Of a stretch of 64,000 nt of DNA, positions 18,762-27,665 are shown piece after piece. The translations under genes and the position numbers were made by a program. Each line of letters begins with the position of its first letter. Position 1 is the first letter of the stretch. This DNA is from Murdochiella vaginalis (GTDB taxonomy: Bacteria; Bacillota; Clostridia; Tissierellales; Peptoniphilaceae), in contig NZ_LT632322.1 of assembly GCF_900119705.1 (NCBI RefSeq), positions 1,488,001-1,552,000 of the forward strand, in the 5' to 3' direction. Below the pieces are notes generated by a model. It was not told where the DNA came from and did not search any database. It saw nothing but the letters and a program-made list of their open reading frames with translations.

Positions 18762-20066
18762 ATGACTACCACCAAATGGACGGCAAAAGATGTATGTCTA
18801 TTCGTCCTGTACTCGCTGTTCGGCATTTTTATGTTCTTTGTTCCAATTGAATTCGGAGGCAAAAACACCATTCCCATTGACCACATTGTTAATGCGATCA
18901 AAGGCATTCCGAATTACGGCATTGTGTTCGGCACGTTTATGGTTCTGGCCGGATTAGCGTATGCATTCAAACGCAAGGAATGGGAAGGCGGCATTGTCCG
19001 CAAAGTCTTTTTTGCCCTAAAACTGGTTTCGATTATTTTCCTCGTCATGCAAATTACCGGATGGGGCCCGGCCGCGTTGCATGATAAAGGCATGCTGCCG
19101 ATGATTTTTAACGCTATTCTTGTTTCCGTTACCACCATCGTCCCTATCGGATCTATTTTCCTGGCCTTCTTAATCAGTTTCGGTCTCATGGAATTTGTCG
19201 GGGTCTTCATGGAGCCGGTTATGCGCCCGGTATTCAAAACCCCGGGACGCAGCGCTGTTGATGCCGTTGCCTCGTTTGTCGGCAGCTATTCCTTGGCGCT
19301 TCTTATCACGAACCGTGTCTACCGTGAAGATGCCTATACGCAAAAAGAAGCCGCGATCATTGCAACCGGTTTCTCCACCGTTTCCGCCACCTTCATGATT
19401 ATCGTTGCAAAAACGCTGGATCTGATGGATCATTGGCTGTTCTATTTCTGGGCGACATTGATCATTACCTTTATCGTTACGGCGATTACCGTACGTCTTT
19501 TCCCGCTGAGCAAAAAGAAGGATGTGTATTTCTCCGGAAAACCGATGGTCAAAGAAGAACGCAAAAAAGTTTCTTTCCAAAACGCCATGCAGCAAGCCAT
19601 GACGGCCTATCATCAGGCACCATCGCTATTCGAAGTCATTAAAATGAATTTCATTGACGGCTTCAAAATGGCGCTCAATATTGCACCTTCCCTTCTCGGC
19701 GTTGGTATGACAGGCCTCTTGATTGCGACCTATACACCGGTCTTCGATATCATTGGCTACATTTTCTATCCCTTTACGGCACTCTTACAGGTTCCGGAAG
19801 CACATCTGACTGCAAAAGCGTTGTCCTTAAGTATTGCGGAAATGCTTCTGCCGGCGCCGCTGGTTGCCGGGGAAGGCATGGCCATTGCCACGCGTATGTT
19901 GGTCGCGATCGTCAGCGTTTCGGAAATTCTCTTCTTCTCTGCTTCCATCCCCTGTATGATGGGTACAGATATCCCGATCAAGTTCAGCGACTATCTCATC
20001 ATCTGGGTTGAACGTGTCATCCTGAGTATCATCCTGGCCGGCGCATTAATGCTCATCGTATTCTAA
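18762..20066 (+). CDS. YjiH family membrane protein (nucleoside-recognition/GATE domain)
   Basis: A 434-residue polytopic membrane protein with about ten hydrophobic segments. Two GATE-like halves are visible (around FLISFGLMEFVGVFMEPVMR and GVGMTGLLIATYTPVF), and AEMLLPAPLVAGEGMA with the final SEILFFSASIPCMMGTDIPI are typical of the YjiH family. Transport activity is inferred from the fold; the substrate is not known. The start at ATG 18762 has GGAGGAAG upstream; longer in-frame starts fall in or before the promoter. Divergent from potABCD, with tpx 35 bases downstream, so probably cotranscribed. Confidence 0.82.
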   Translation: MTTTKWTAKDVCLFVLYSLFGIFMFFVPIEFGGKNTIPIDHIVNAIKGIPNYGIVFGTFMVLAGLAYAFKRKEWEGGIVRKVFFALKLVSIIFLVMQITGWGPAALHDKGMLPMIFNAILVSVTTIVPIGSIFLAFLISFGLMEFVGVFMEPVMRPVFKTPGRSAVDAVASFVGSYSLALLITNRVYREDAYTQKEAAIIATGFSTVSATFMIIVAKTLDLMDHWLFYFWATLIITFIVTAITVRLFPLSKKKDVYFSGKPMVKEERKKVSFQNAMQQAMTAYHQAPSLFEVIKMNFIDGFKMALNIAPSLLGVGMTGLLIATYTPVFDIIGYIFYPFTALLQVPEAHLTAKALSLSIAEMLLPAPLVAGEGMAIATRMLVAIVSVSEILFFSASIPCMMGTDIPIKFSDYLIIWVERVILSIILAGALMLIVF

Positions 20067-20101
20067 GCGGGCCTTTGAACTCTGACACAGAAAGGAGAAA
20101 T

Positions 20102-20614
20102 ATGACAAGAACAGGTTACAAAATGGGCGATATGGCCCTGACATTACACGGCAAAGAATTGGTGCCGGGAGATGCCGCTCCCGATTTTACGCTCGTCAAG
20201 CAGGATTTAAGTCCCCTGCATTTGGCGGATCTTGGTGACAAGGTCAAGATTCTTGTCGCAGTTCCTTCGGTGGATACCTCGGTATGCGAGCTGGAGACCA
20301 TCCGGTTTAATGAGGAAGCCGGCAAATTGGGCGATAAAGCCGTCGTGCTCACTGTTTCGGTGGATCTTCCCTTTGCGCAGCAGCGCTTCTGCGCCGCAAA
20401 AGGCATCGAGAATGCCATCGTAGCATCCGACTATGCGCATCGCAGCTTCGGTGAAGCCTACGGTGTCTTGATTGACGAGCTCATGCTTCTCAATCGCTCG
20501 GTATTTGTTCTGGACGGCAAAAATCAGATTACCTATGTGGAATACGTCAAACAGAATACCGAACATCCCAACTACGATGCCGCTCTCGATGCTGCAAAGA
20601 AGCTGTTAAAGTAG
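20102..20614 (+). CDS. tpx: Thiol peroxidase (atypical 2-Cys peroxiredoxin)
   Basis: Thioredoxin-dependent peroxidase that removes organic and hydrogen peroxides. The peroxidatic Cys is in PSVDTSVCE (Cys62), and the resolving Cys is in QRFCAAK (Cys97), the spacing typical of Tpx. Thr59 and a later Arg complete the active site. The length is 170 residues. The ATG is preceded by AAAGGAGAAAT; a nine-residue extension upstream contains the ribosome binding site and is rejected. Likely cotranscribed with yjiH and ended by the hairpin at 20687. Confidence 0.95.
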   Translation: MTRTGYKMGDMALTLHGKELVPGDAAPDFTLVKQDLSPLHLADLGDKVKILVAVPSVDTSVCELETIRFNEEAGKLGDKAVVLTVSVDLPFAQQRFCAAKGIENAIVASDYAHRSFGEAYGVLIDELMLLNRSVFVLDGKNQITYVEYVKQNTEHPNYDAALDAAKKLLK

Positions 20615-20686
20615 CTTAGCATTCGCGCCGCTTGCTTCGTGTTTCAGCGAGCCTGCGACGTATGGTGAAACAAACACAAAAAAGCG

Positions 20687-20730
20687 CCCCTCCTATTTCA
20701 GATTGTATTGCTAACCTGAAATAGGAGGGG
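20687..20730. terminator. Bidirectional terminator between tpx and thiI
   Basis: A 15-bp perfect stem (20687-20701 paired with 20716-20730) with a 14-base loop, flanked by an A-run on the left and CTCCTTTT on the right. It can end both tpx (plus) and thiI (minus), which converge here. Confidence 0.9.
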
Positions 20731-20794
20731 TCTCCTTTTGCATATGCCGGAATGACGAGAAGAGCGTGCGTGCAAGAAACACCCGTCTCTTTCC

Positions 20795-21988
20795 TTACTC
20801 CACGATTTCCAACGTTTCCAGCGCCTCTTCCACAAGGGCCTCCACATCCAGGTGCCCTTCGTCTTCGAGAATCTGCTCCAATGCCGGACGGGTGTTAGGA
20901 TGTTCCGGTGCGAAAAGAGAGCAGCAATCGTCATATGGCTCAATGGAAAGCTCGTACGTGCCCAGCTCTCGGGCAACCTCAATAATCGCCGTTTTATCGG
21001 TCGCAATCAGAGGACGCAAAATGGGATGAAATGCAGCATTATTAACGACATGGATGCCTTGCACGGTCTGGGAAGCGACCTGGCCCAGACTTTCACCGGT
21101 GATCAGTGCATGGTAGCCGAAACGCTCACAGAGGCGATCGGCGATGCGCATCATCATGCGTCGCGATAAGAGCGTCGTATTCTTTTTTCGGCAATTTTGC
21201 GCAATCGCCGTATAAATCTTGACCAGATTAATCATATAGAGGCGCATGGGCCCGACAGATCGCTCCAGTTGCGCCTTCAAACGTTTGGCCTTGTCCTGCG
21301 CACGCTCACTCGTGAATGGATAGGAATGAAAATGCACGCCTCCCAAGGCCAAGCCGCGACGTGCTATTTCGTAGCCAGCAACGGGCGAATCGATGCCGCC
21401 CGATAACAAAAGAAGGCCACGACCGCCGGAGCCGGCCGGAAGCCCGCCCACGCCTTCATAGCGCTCGACGGAAACAAAAGCATCCTCCCGAATCTCCACC
21501 GCCAATGTAATCTGCGGATCGCGTACATCCACACGAAGAGAAGGAAAATCCGTCAACATCCAGTCCCCCACGATCGCGGCAAAGTCCGGAGACGGGATGG
21601 GAAAGGTCTTGTTGCTGCGTTTCACTTTCACCTTAAAGGTTGGCGTTTGATCGGCATCCGTTTCCGCCAGCTTTTGCGTCATCAGGGCGCGGCATGCCTC
21701 ACGAATGGCAGTTTCTTCACAGGCAACACGCAGGCCTGGCGTAACGTAAAGTAAGCCGAAAACACGCCGACAGGCCGAAACCGTTGCCGCCACATCTTCT
21801 TCACGCACAACAAAAAACAATTTACCGAATTGCTCAAATTCCTCCGCCACGTGGATATCCTGCAAGGCACGATGCAAATGGCGTTTGATTGCCGCCACGA
21901 ACATGCCCCGATTTTTCCCCTTCAGAACCAGTTCCCCGTAGGAAACGGAAACCACCGACTGCATGCCGATGTGCTTTTTTTCGTTCAT
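20795..21988 (-). CDS. thiI: tRNA 4-thiouridine synthase ThiI
   Basis: Adenylates and thiolates U8 of tRNA and can supply sulfur for the thiamine thiazole. The 397-residue protein has the NFLD and THUMP RNA-binding domains, then the PP-loop SGGIDSPV (about 191-198) and the Cys-containing CSLF near the end. It lacks a rhodanese domain, as in Bacillus, so sulfur must come from a partner. That partner is next door: the ATG overlaps the stop of a cysteine desulfurase gene by four bases. Preceded by GGAGGAAAG. Confidence 0.95.
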   Translation of the reverse strand: MNEKKHIGMQSVVSVSYGELVLKGKNRGMFVAAIKRHLHRALQDIHVAEEFEQFGKLFFVVREEDVAATVSACRRVFGLLYVTPGLRVACEETAIREACRALMTQKLAETDADQTPTFKVKVKRSNKTFPIPSPDFAAIVGDWMLTDFPSLRVDVRDPQITLAVEIREDAFVSVERYEGVGGLPAGSGGRGLLLLSGGIDSPVAGYEIARRGLALGGVHFHSYPFTSERAQDKAKRLKAQLERSVGPMRLYMINLVKIYTAIAQNCRKKNTTLLSRRMMMRIADRLCERFGYHALITGESLGQVASQTVQGIHVVNNAAFHPILRPLIATDKTAIIEVARELGTYELSIEPYDDCCSLFAPEHPNTRPALEQILEDEGHLDVEALVEEALETLEIVE

Positions 21989-23190
21989 GCCTTTCCTCCT
22001 GTAATGCGGCGAATTTGTTCTACAGAAAATGTCAGCCGATCAAAAAACGGATCCACTTCTTCTTCCCGATTTTCTCGGCCGAACGACAGACGAACGGCCC
22101 CGTCAAGATATTCCTCCGGAAGATGAATTGCTTGCAGAATACGGCTCACCTTTCCTTTGCTGCAGGCCGATCCGGAAGAAAGATACATCTCTTCCTGTTC
22201 CATAAAATGGAGAAGCACTTCGGACTTGATGCCGGTGAGTGCAAAATTAAGAATGTAGGGACTTCCGTTTTCCGGACTGTTGATGTGAACCCCCGGCAAG
22301 GCTTCTGCCCGCTCGCGTGCACGCTTTGCAATGGCAACCACATGCGGATCATACGTGCCTTCCCGATGCGCCTCCATCTGCGCCAGCGCCTCAGCAAAGC
22401 CGAGAATATAGGGTACATTTTCCGTGCCCGAACGCCGGTTCTTTTCCTGTCCGCCACCGGTAAGAAGCGGCGACAAGGTGGTTCCGGGACGAACATAGAG
22501 CAGTCCAATGCCTTTGGGCGCATGGATTTTATGGCCGCTCGCAACATACGCATCACAGGAAAGGGCGGAAAGACGAACCGGAAGTTTTCCCAGCGCCTGT
22601 GTGCCGTCCACCAGATAGAGGGCATGCGATTGGCTTTTGACGATCTTTCCCACTTCCTCCACCGGAAAAATGGTTCCCAGCTCATTGTTGACATGCATTA
22701 CGGCAACCAGAAGCGTCTCTTCATCCACCAGGCGTTCCACGTCCGAAAGGAAAATTTGCCCTTGTTCATCGACGGGAATCTCGCGCACAGCAATGCCGAA
22801 AGACGAAAAAAGCATCGCCGTTTCGTGAACGGCTGCGTGTTCCACTGCGGTGAGCACAATATTCGCTTTCGTCTCATCGCTCGCACAATCGGCTCCGGGA
22901 CTCTCCATCTGTCCCACATGACCACTTTTATGCTGAAGCGCCTGCATAAGGACGCTTCGCATGACGGTATTGATGCCTTCCGTTGCACCGGAGGTAAAAA
23001 GCAAGCTATTTTCCGGGGCACTGAGTATTCCGGCCATACGTCCGCGTGCTTCTTTCATGGCTTTTTCCGCTTGAAAGCCAAGGCGATGCAAAGAGGACGG
23101 ATTTCCCCATTGATGATGCAAGGCATCGGTCACCACGTTTGCGACGTCCGGCAGGACGGGCGTTGTGGAGGCATTATCAAAATAAATCAT
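21985..23190 (-). CDS. Cysteine desulfurase (NifS/IscS type) coupled to thiI
   Basis: PLP enzyme that converts Cys to Ala and carries a persulfide. The PLP Lys is in ASGHKIHAPKG (Lys221) and the persulfide Cys in SSGSACSKG (Cys343); NNELGTIFPV is also typical. The length is 401 residues, which is slightly long, with a poorly conserved insertion near 88-108. The ATG follows GGAAAGGATTGT; a 35-residue upstream extension has no ribosome binding site. The overlap with thiI suggests it is the dedicated sulfur donor (NifZ-like role in Bacillus) rather than the Fe-S housekeeping enzyme; this is inference from context. Confidence 0.93.
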   Translation of the reverse strand: MIYFDNASTTPVLPDVANVVTDALHHQWGNPSSLHRLGFQAEKAMKEARGRMAGILSAPENSLLFTSGATEGINTVMRSVLMQALQHKSGHVGQMESPGADCASDETKANIVLTAVEHAAVHETAMLFSSFGIAVREIPVDEQGQIFLSDVERLVDEETLLVAVMHVNNELGTIFPVEEVGKIVKSQSHALYLVDGTQALGKLPVRLSALSCDAYVASGHKIHAPKGIGLLYVRPGTTLSPLLTGGGQEKNRRSGTENVPYILGFAEALAQMEAHREGTYDPHVVAIAKRARERAEALPGVHINSPENGSPYILNFALTGIKSEVLLHFMEQEEMYLSSGSACSKGKVSRILQAIHLPEEYLDGAVRLSFGRENREEEVDPFFDRLTFSVEQIRRITGGKA

Positions 23191-23264
23191 ACAATCCTTT
23201 CCACGCAAGGTTGCGTTGACTATACTGAAGGCGGATACCGCAGAAAAATGCTGCGCTATTCGCC

Positions 23265-23294
23265 TTGAACGCGACTTCTTCCTTATTCTATACA
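23265..23294 (+). promoter_or_regulatory. Possible promoter of the DEDD exonuclease gene
   Basis: Plus strand: TTGAAC, 18 bases, TATACA, 93 bases before the start codon. Confidence 0.4.
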
Positions 23295-23387
23295 AGGAAG
23301 GAAGGGAGATACAAGATCAACCGTTAAGCAGAGCCGGAACGGTTCTGTCCGCTAAAAAGAACCGGAAAACCATCGCAAGGAGTACAC

Positions 23388-24359
23388 ATGCTGCAAGTCA
23401 TCCGAAAAAATGAATCTTCACCGCAAATTGCGCCGGAAAGTGCCGTTCTGGATATTGAAACGACGGGGCTTCACAGAGCAACGGATGCCGTTTTTCTGGT
23501 GGGTCTACAGACGGCCGAAGAATTTCGCCAATGGCTTGCCCCTTCACGCGACGAGGAAGGAGAGCTGCTCGAAGCCATTCGTCCGTTTTTGGCCGATAAA
23601 ACGCTCATCACCTATAACGGGGATCACTTTGATTTGCCGTTTCTGCAGGAGCGCTTTGCGGTGCATGGCATTGCCTTTCCCTCGACTCTTTCCCGGGACT
23701 GGTTTGCCTATCTTCGTCCGCGCCGCCTGTTTTTCCGTTTTCCCAACCTGCGTCTAAGCACATTGGCGCGCATTGCTGGGCTAATGCGTCAGGATCCGTA
23801 CACCGGCGCGCAGATTGCGACGTTCTCCAAGCATTTGGAGGATCCCGAGGCAAAAGAGGCGGTACTGCTGCACAATGAGGAAGACGTACGCGAACTGGCC
23901 CTGCTCCTTCCTTTTTTTCAAGAATGGCAACAGCAGTTACAGCTGGAAGTGCCCATTCGTGCTTCGCTCAAGGCTCTCGAGCCAAAGGGCGATCAAGTTA
24001 CCATGCACTACCGCAGCGAAATGCCCGCACGTCCGGAATGGCACACGGAAAACAGCTTCGGATCGCTACACTGGGTAGAGCAGGATCTGTACTGTAGCGT
24101 TCCCACTCATCGCCTGGATGCGAGCGCCTCGACCGAGCCTCGACAGGTTGCGCATGTTTCTTCGCTTGCTACGCTCTCTTCCCCAGCCAGGTCCTCTTCC
24201 GATACCTTGCGCCTGGCTGCGGTAAGCCCTTCCTATGCAGAAGATGCCGCCGTTCCGCCGCTTCCCAAGCCCTTTCTCACGCTTTCTTCCTCGGAAGGAT
24301 ATTTTGCATCCAACTGTCATCGTCTCGTTCGGGATCTATTCTCCTTAGGAAAGGCGTAG
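23388..24359 (+). CDS. YprB-like ribonuclease H-fold (DEDD) 3'-5' exonuclease
   Basis: The first 180 residues are a DEDD exonuclease-like domain of the RNase_H_2/YprB group: motif I VLDIETTGLH (Asp22, Glu24), motif II TYNGDHFDLPF (Asp82) and motif III LLHNEEDVREL (Asp about 171). It therefore probably trims nucleic acid 3' ends, but substrate is unknown. The C-terminal 90 residues are Ser/Ala/Thr/Pro-rich and of low complexity, which is not usual for the family. The ATG is preceded by AAGGAG. It is an isolated plus-strand gene between minus-strand units. Confidence 0.8.
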   Translation: MLQVIRKNESSPQIAPESAVLDIETTGLHRATDAVFLVGLQTAEEFRQWLAPSRDEEGELLEAIRPFLADKTLITYNGDHFDLPFLQERFAVHGIAFPSTLSRDWFAYLRPRRLFFRFPNLRLSTLARIAGLMRQDPYTGAQIATFSKHLEDPEAKEAVLLHNEEDVRELALLLPFFQEWQQQLQLEVPIRASLKALEPKGDQVTMHYRSEMPARPEWHTENSFGSLHWVEQDLYCSVPTHRLDASASTEPRQVAHVSSLATLSSPARSSSDTLRLAAVSPSYAEDAAVPPLPKPFLTLSSSEGYFASNCHRLVRDLFSLGKA

Positions 24360-24390
24360 CGTTTTTGAGCTGCTACACTTCCTGACAAAG

Positions 24391-24418
24391 AAAAATCCTA
24401 CACCAGACGGTGTAGGAT
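24391..24418 (-). terminator. Terminator of the tRNA-Trp/tRNA-Ile unit
   Basis: Minus strand: 10-bp stem ATCCTACACC/GGTGTAGGAT with a GTCT loop followed by TTTTC, six bases beyond the tRNA-Ile 3' end. Confidence 0.88.
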
Positions 24419-24423
24419 CTCTA

Positions 24424-24497
<74 letters not shown>

Positions 24498-24501
24498 ATA
24501 A

Positions 24502-24573
24502 CAGGGGCAAGAGGACTCGAACCCCCGACATTCGGTTTTGGAGACCGACGTTCTACCACTGAACTATGCCCCT
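24502..24573 (-). tRNA. tRNA-Trp (CCA)
   Basis: 72 bases. Acceptor AGGGGCA/TGCCCCT with discriminator G73, as in bacterial tRNA-Trp; anticodon loop CTCCAAA gives CCA. Four bases before tRNA-Ile. Confidence 0.97.
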
Positions 24574-24625
24574 TTACCGATCAAGAGGAGTCTCTTAACC
24601 AGTGCTCATTTGCATTGACCGATAC

Positions 24626-24654
24626 AGTATACCAAAAAGGAAAGCGGCATGCAA
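24626..24654 (-). promoter_or_regulatory. Promoter of tRNA-Trp/tRNA-Ile
   Basis: Minus strand: TTGCAT, 17 bases, TATACT, about 50 bases before tRNA-Trp. Confidence 0.55.
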
Positions 24655-24699
24655 GGCATAATGGACTTTTTCCTCTTCCTTACGCGACGAACATGGCAG

Positions 24700-24939
24700 C
24701 TACCGATTGCTGTCTAATTCCTCCAGTTCGCGCGCCACATCGCCAATGGTGTGGAGGTTACTCAGTACGTCATCATCAATCTGAATATCAAATTCGTCTT
24801 CAATGTTCATGACCATCTCGACCAAGTCCAGAGAATCCGCATCCAAATCGTTGATGATATCCGTATCGGCATTGAGCTTTTCCCTGGGCACTTCCAAATT
24901 CTTGGAAATAAGATCAATGACGGTTTCCAAATAATCCAT
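24700..24939 (-). CDS. acpP: Acyl carrier protein
   Basis: Carries growing acyl chains in fatty-acid synthesis. A 79-residue acidic protein with the phosphopantetheine site DADSLDLVE (Ser36) and the helical pattern of type II ACP. The ATG is preceded by AAGGAGGAACC. It has a strong promoter of its own and no fatty-acid genes beside it, so it is a free-standing acpP. Confidence 0.95.
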   Translation of the reverse strand: MDYLETVIDLISKNLEVPREKLNADTDIINDLDADSLDLVEMVMNIEDEFDIQIDDDVLSNLHTIGDVARELEELDSNR

Positions 24940-24975
24940 GGTTCCTCCTTCGAACGCATCCGCGATAACACCCGT

Positions 24976-25004
24976 ATTTTACGAACTTCCTATTGCCTTG
25001 TCAA
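24976..25004 (-). promoter_or_regulatory. Promoter of acpP
   Basis: Minus strand: perfect TTGACA, 17 bases, TAAAAT, about 37 bases before the acpP start. Confidence 0.8.
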
Positions 25005-25031
25005 GCGCACGCTTCACCGATGCGTCGTCGG

Positions 25032-25919
25032 CTATTCTTCTCGTTTTTGCCCCCAAAAGAAGACAGCTACCGTTCCGGGCCCCGTATGGCTGCCGATGGT
25101 CGTTCCGATGCTGTTGATTTCCACCTTGCCGCGAAGGTGCGGAAAACGCGCTTCAATCTGTCGCGCGACCTCCTGGGCATCTTCTAAACAGGCCGAATGC
25201 GATAAATAGCACTTTTCTGCATAGTCCTTTCCGTCATCCGCAAACTGTTCCATTTTGTCGACAACGGTTTTAAACACTTTTCGCTTGGTGCGAATTTTTT
25301 CACGCACCGTTAAGCGACCGCAGGAATCCATGTTCAACAACGGACAAATGTTCAGCATCTGCCCGATGGTACCGGCAGCCTTGGAAATTCTTCCTCCCTT
25401 AATATAAAACGAAAGATCCATGGAAAAAAACCAGTGATGCACGCGCAACTTGTTCTCTTCCGTCCAATGGTACAGCTCATCGATGGACATTCCTTGATCC
25501 CGAAGGTGCGCCATGGTATCCAGCAGTAAGCCATAGCCCGAGGAAGCGCCTAACGAATCCACAATGTACAATTTTCGTTCCGGAAATTCGTTTAGCAAAA
25601 TTTCTTTTGCCAGATTCGCCGAATTCAAGACACCGGTAATGCCGGATGAAAGGCAGACATGAAGCACATCCAAGCCCTGTGCCAGGAAAGGTCGAAAGTA
25701 GGCGACAAATTCTTCCACGTTGATTTGCGACGTCTTCGTTTCGGTGCCATCCGCCATGCGCTGATAAAAATCGGAATACGAGATGCTTTCCCCCAGGTCA
25801 TCGACATAGGTCACGCCGTCCATTTGATAGTGGTAGCAGATATACTTTACGTCCATCGCATCGAAATGCGCTTTGGAAAGATCCGCCGTGGAACTTCCGC
25901 TTACGATATACTTCGTCAT
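25032..25919 (-). CDS. DegV family fatty-acid-binding protein
   Basis: Binds a fatty acid; related FakB proteins present fatty acids to the kinase FakA. The 295-residue protein has the DegV N-terminal strand YIVSGSSTADLS, the SQIN motif (KTSQINVEEF), CLSSGITGVLNSA, and VDSLGASSGYGLL, and the later FYIKGGRISKA. Start at ATG preceded by AAGGGAGAAAAC. It follows yitT by 39 bases and is last in folA-yitT-degV. No fakA-like kinase is seen in the window. Confidence 0.9.
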   Translation of the reverse strand: MTKYIVSGSSTADLSKAHFDAMDVKYICYHYQMDGVTYVDDLGESISYSDFYQRMADGTETKTSQINVEEFVAYFRPFLAQGLDVLHVCLSSGITGVLNSANLAKEILLNEFPERKLYIVDSLGASSGYGLLLDTMAHLRDQGMSIDELYHWTEENKLRVHHWFFSMDLSFYIKGGRISKAAGTIGQMLNICPLLNMDSCGRLTVREKIRTKRKVFKTVVDKMEQFADDGKDYAEKCYLSHSACLEDAQEVARQIEARFPHLRGKVEINSIGTTIGSHTGPGTVAVFFWGQKREE

Positions 25920-25958
25920 GTTTTCTCCCTTGCTGTATTCTTGACTCGACAATCGAGG

Positions 25959-26906
25959 TTAATCTAATGGTTCGATATAGAAACGCCCTTCCAGCTCTTC
26001 CGAATCGAAGATATTCATGAACACCGTTTGTTCCGCTTCCTTCAGGTAACGCTTAATAGCCGGCATATCCGTCTTGCTGACGACGATGTAAATCAAATAA
26101 CGCGGTTCCTGGCTGAAATTGCCGACACCCTCAAAAATCGTCACGCCGTGATTCGTCAGGCGCTGCAAATCCGTTGCGATCGGCTCGCATTCATTGACAA
26201 TAATGAAGAGCGTTTTTCGCTGGTAGCGGGCATGCAGGCGATTGACCAATATGGTAGAGCCAAGCTGGAAGACCATGGAATACATGGCCGCTTCTGCACC
26301 GAAGAGCGTTCCGGAAATGAGAAGCACCACAACGTTGAATACAAAAATGTAGTTCCAGGTGGCAATATTGTATTTTGTGGAAGCGATCATCGCGATGAAG
26401 TCCGTGCCGCCTCCGCTCGCATTGGCATTTAAAGCCACCGCGGCGGAAACACCGTTGAACACCGCGCCGAAGATGACGTTCAGTACCGGATCAGTCGTAA
26501 AAGCAAATTTCGGCAAAAGGTCTACAAAAAGCGAGAATGCAATAATGTAGACGATGGAAAATGCAAAAAACTTCCTTCCGACGATAAAAAAGGCCAATAT
26601 TGCCGGCAAGATATTCAGCGCGATATTAAGCACCGAAAAGGAGACATGCCAACCGAGAAAGGACTGAAAAATATTCTGCAACAGCAGAGAAACGCCGCCA
26701 AATCCGCCCGGAAGCATGCCGGAAGGGTGCAGAAACACATTGACGCTGAAAGCGCAGAGAAATGCTGCAAGCAATACCTTAAACAATCGCCATCCGTCCT
26801 TCTGCATCGTTTCCCGAAACGGGCCAAACATCTGAAACAGTGCGCGAGCGGTAAACTTTTCTTTCTTTTTTTCCGTAACCGGCATTGCATTTTTATCCTT
26901 CATCAT
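25959..26906 (-). CDS. YitT family membrane protein (DUF161/DUF2179)
   Basis: A 315-residue protein: a basic N-terminal cytoplasmic stretch, five to six membrane segments in the YitT_membrane domain (HPSGMLPGGFGGVSLLLQNI and NANASGGGTDFIAMI are family landmarks), and a soluble C-terminal DUF2179 domain starting near LFIIVNECEPIA. Function is unknown. The chosen ATG has AAAGGA eight bases upstream and lies inside the end of folA; a GTG two codons earlier is possible. Confidence 0.9.
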   Translation of the reverse strand: MMKDKNAMPVTEKKKEKFTARALFQMFGPFRETMQKDGWRLFKVLLAAFLCAFSVNVFLHPSGMLPGGFGGVSLLLQNIFQSFLGWHVSFSVLNIALNILPAILAFFIVGRKFFAFSIVYIIAFSLFVDLLPKFAFTTDPVLNVIFGAVFNGVSAAVALNANASGGGTDFIAMIASTKYNIATWNYIFVFNVVVLLISGTLFGAEAAMYSMVFQLGSTILVNRLHARYQRKTLFIIVNECEPIATDLQRLTNHGVTIFEGVGNFSQEPRYLIYIVVSKTDMPAIKRYLKEAEQTVFMNIFDSEELEGRFYIEPLD

Positions 26907-27423
26907 GCACACCGTCCTTTCCCTTCACCCGTTGGAAATGGCGAATTACCCAACGCTTTCCGTTGTATTCACCCTCGCCCAGCACACTCACAAACTGAAA
27001 TTCCGGGCTTTCATTCAGATTTGGAATCCAGGTATCCGCCTTCGCGTATTCTTCATCCAATTGTGTCAAGATCACTTCGTCGATCTCCGTCCACAGCGTT
27101 TTCACGAGGCCGCCCCCGCCAATGTGAAACACCTTCCGCGACCCGTCCCCGTTCACCTTACGAAGCAGCTTTTTGAGTTCTTCCGGGCTATGCACGACAC
27201 GCAGTTCGTCACTTTCTTGTCGTTCTCCGCGCGTCAACACGATATTCAGCCGTCCCGGCAACGGCCTCCCGCCGGGCAAAGACTCGAGCGTCTTTCTTCC
27301 CATCACAACAATATTTCCCGTGGTGGTCTCCTTAAAATGGCGCAGATCCGCCGGAATATGAAACAGCATATCGCCTTGATAGCCGATAGCATAGTGCCGA
27401 TCACATGCAATGAGCAGTATCAT
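26893..27423 (-). CDS. folA: Dihydrofolate reductase
   Basis: Reduces dihydrofolate to tetrahydrofolate with NADPH. Landmarks: N-terminal ILLIACDRHYAIGYQGDMLFHIPADLRHF (AIGYQ and the acidic Asp of PADLRHF), VVMGRKTLESLPGGRPLPGR for NADPH binding, and HIGGGGLVKT. The length is 176 residues. Preceded by AGGAGGAAC. First of folA-yitT-degV. thyA is not seen near it. Confidence 0.95.
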   Translation of the reverse strand: MILLIACDRHYAIGYQGDMLFHIPADLRHFKETTTGNIVVMGRKTLESLPGGRPLPGRLNIVLTRGERQESDELRVVHSPEELKKLLRKVNGDGSRKVFHIGGGGLVKTLWTEIDEVILTQLDEEYAKADTWIPNLNESPEFQFVSVLGEGEYNGKRWVIRHFQRVKGKDGVHDEG

Positions 27424-27498
27424 AGTTCCTCCTGATGCTTCCTACTTCGTTTGGTTCTATCATACCCTGACATGGCGCTTCCTGCCTCTTTTTACAAT

Positions 27499-27520
27499 AA
27501 AAAAGCCGACGGATGCCGGC
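27499..27520 (-). terminator. Terminator-like hairpin upstream of folA
   Basis: Minus strand GCCGGC-ATCC-GTCGGC followed by six T. It follows the tRNA remnants and would isolate folA from tRNA-array transcription. Confidence 0.65.
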
Positions 27521-27574
27521 GCGAAATTCGCATGCTCGAAAAGCAGCTTGCTCAATGCTTCCCGCCATACAACG

Positions 27575-27599
27575 AAAAAGGCCCGGACGAAGCCGGACC
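27575..27599 (-). terminator. Terminator after the truncated tRNA-Phe copy
   Basis: Minus strand GGTCCGG-6 nt-CCGGGCC followed by TTTTT, starting nine bases beyond the 3' end of the partial tRNA-Phe. Confidence 0.75.
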
Positions 27600-27607
27600 T
27601 TTGACAG

Positions 27608-27665
27608 TGCCCAGAGCAGGAATTGAACCAGCGACACAAGGATTTTCAGTCCTTTGCTCTACCGA
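27608..27665 (-). pseudogene. Truncated tRNA-Phe copy (3' 58 bases)
   Basis: 58 bases identical to the 3' part of the intact tRNA-Phe at 27828-27885, at an exact offset of 220 bases. It keeps the anticodon arm (GAA), T-arm and 3' acceptor strand, but the 5' acceptor strand and D-stem are missing; on the 5' side the sequence changes to unrelated DNA. A D-arm-like piece (27773-27790) lies about 107 bases further upstream. It cannot fold as a normal tRNA. Confidence 0.88.

Noticed and set aside
21889-23268. A 459-codon plus-strand frame opposite the cysteine desulfurase
   Set aside because: Shadow frame without any start signal.
24502-24573. tRNA-Gly (TCC)
   Set aside because: First reading of the anticodon loop was off by one; with T at position 33 the anticodon is CCA, and G73 with A1-U72 fits tRNA-Trp.
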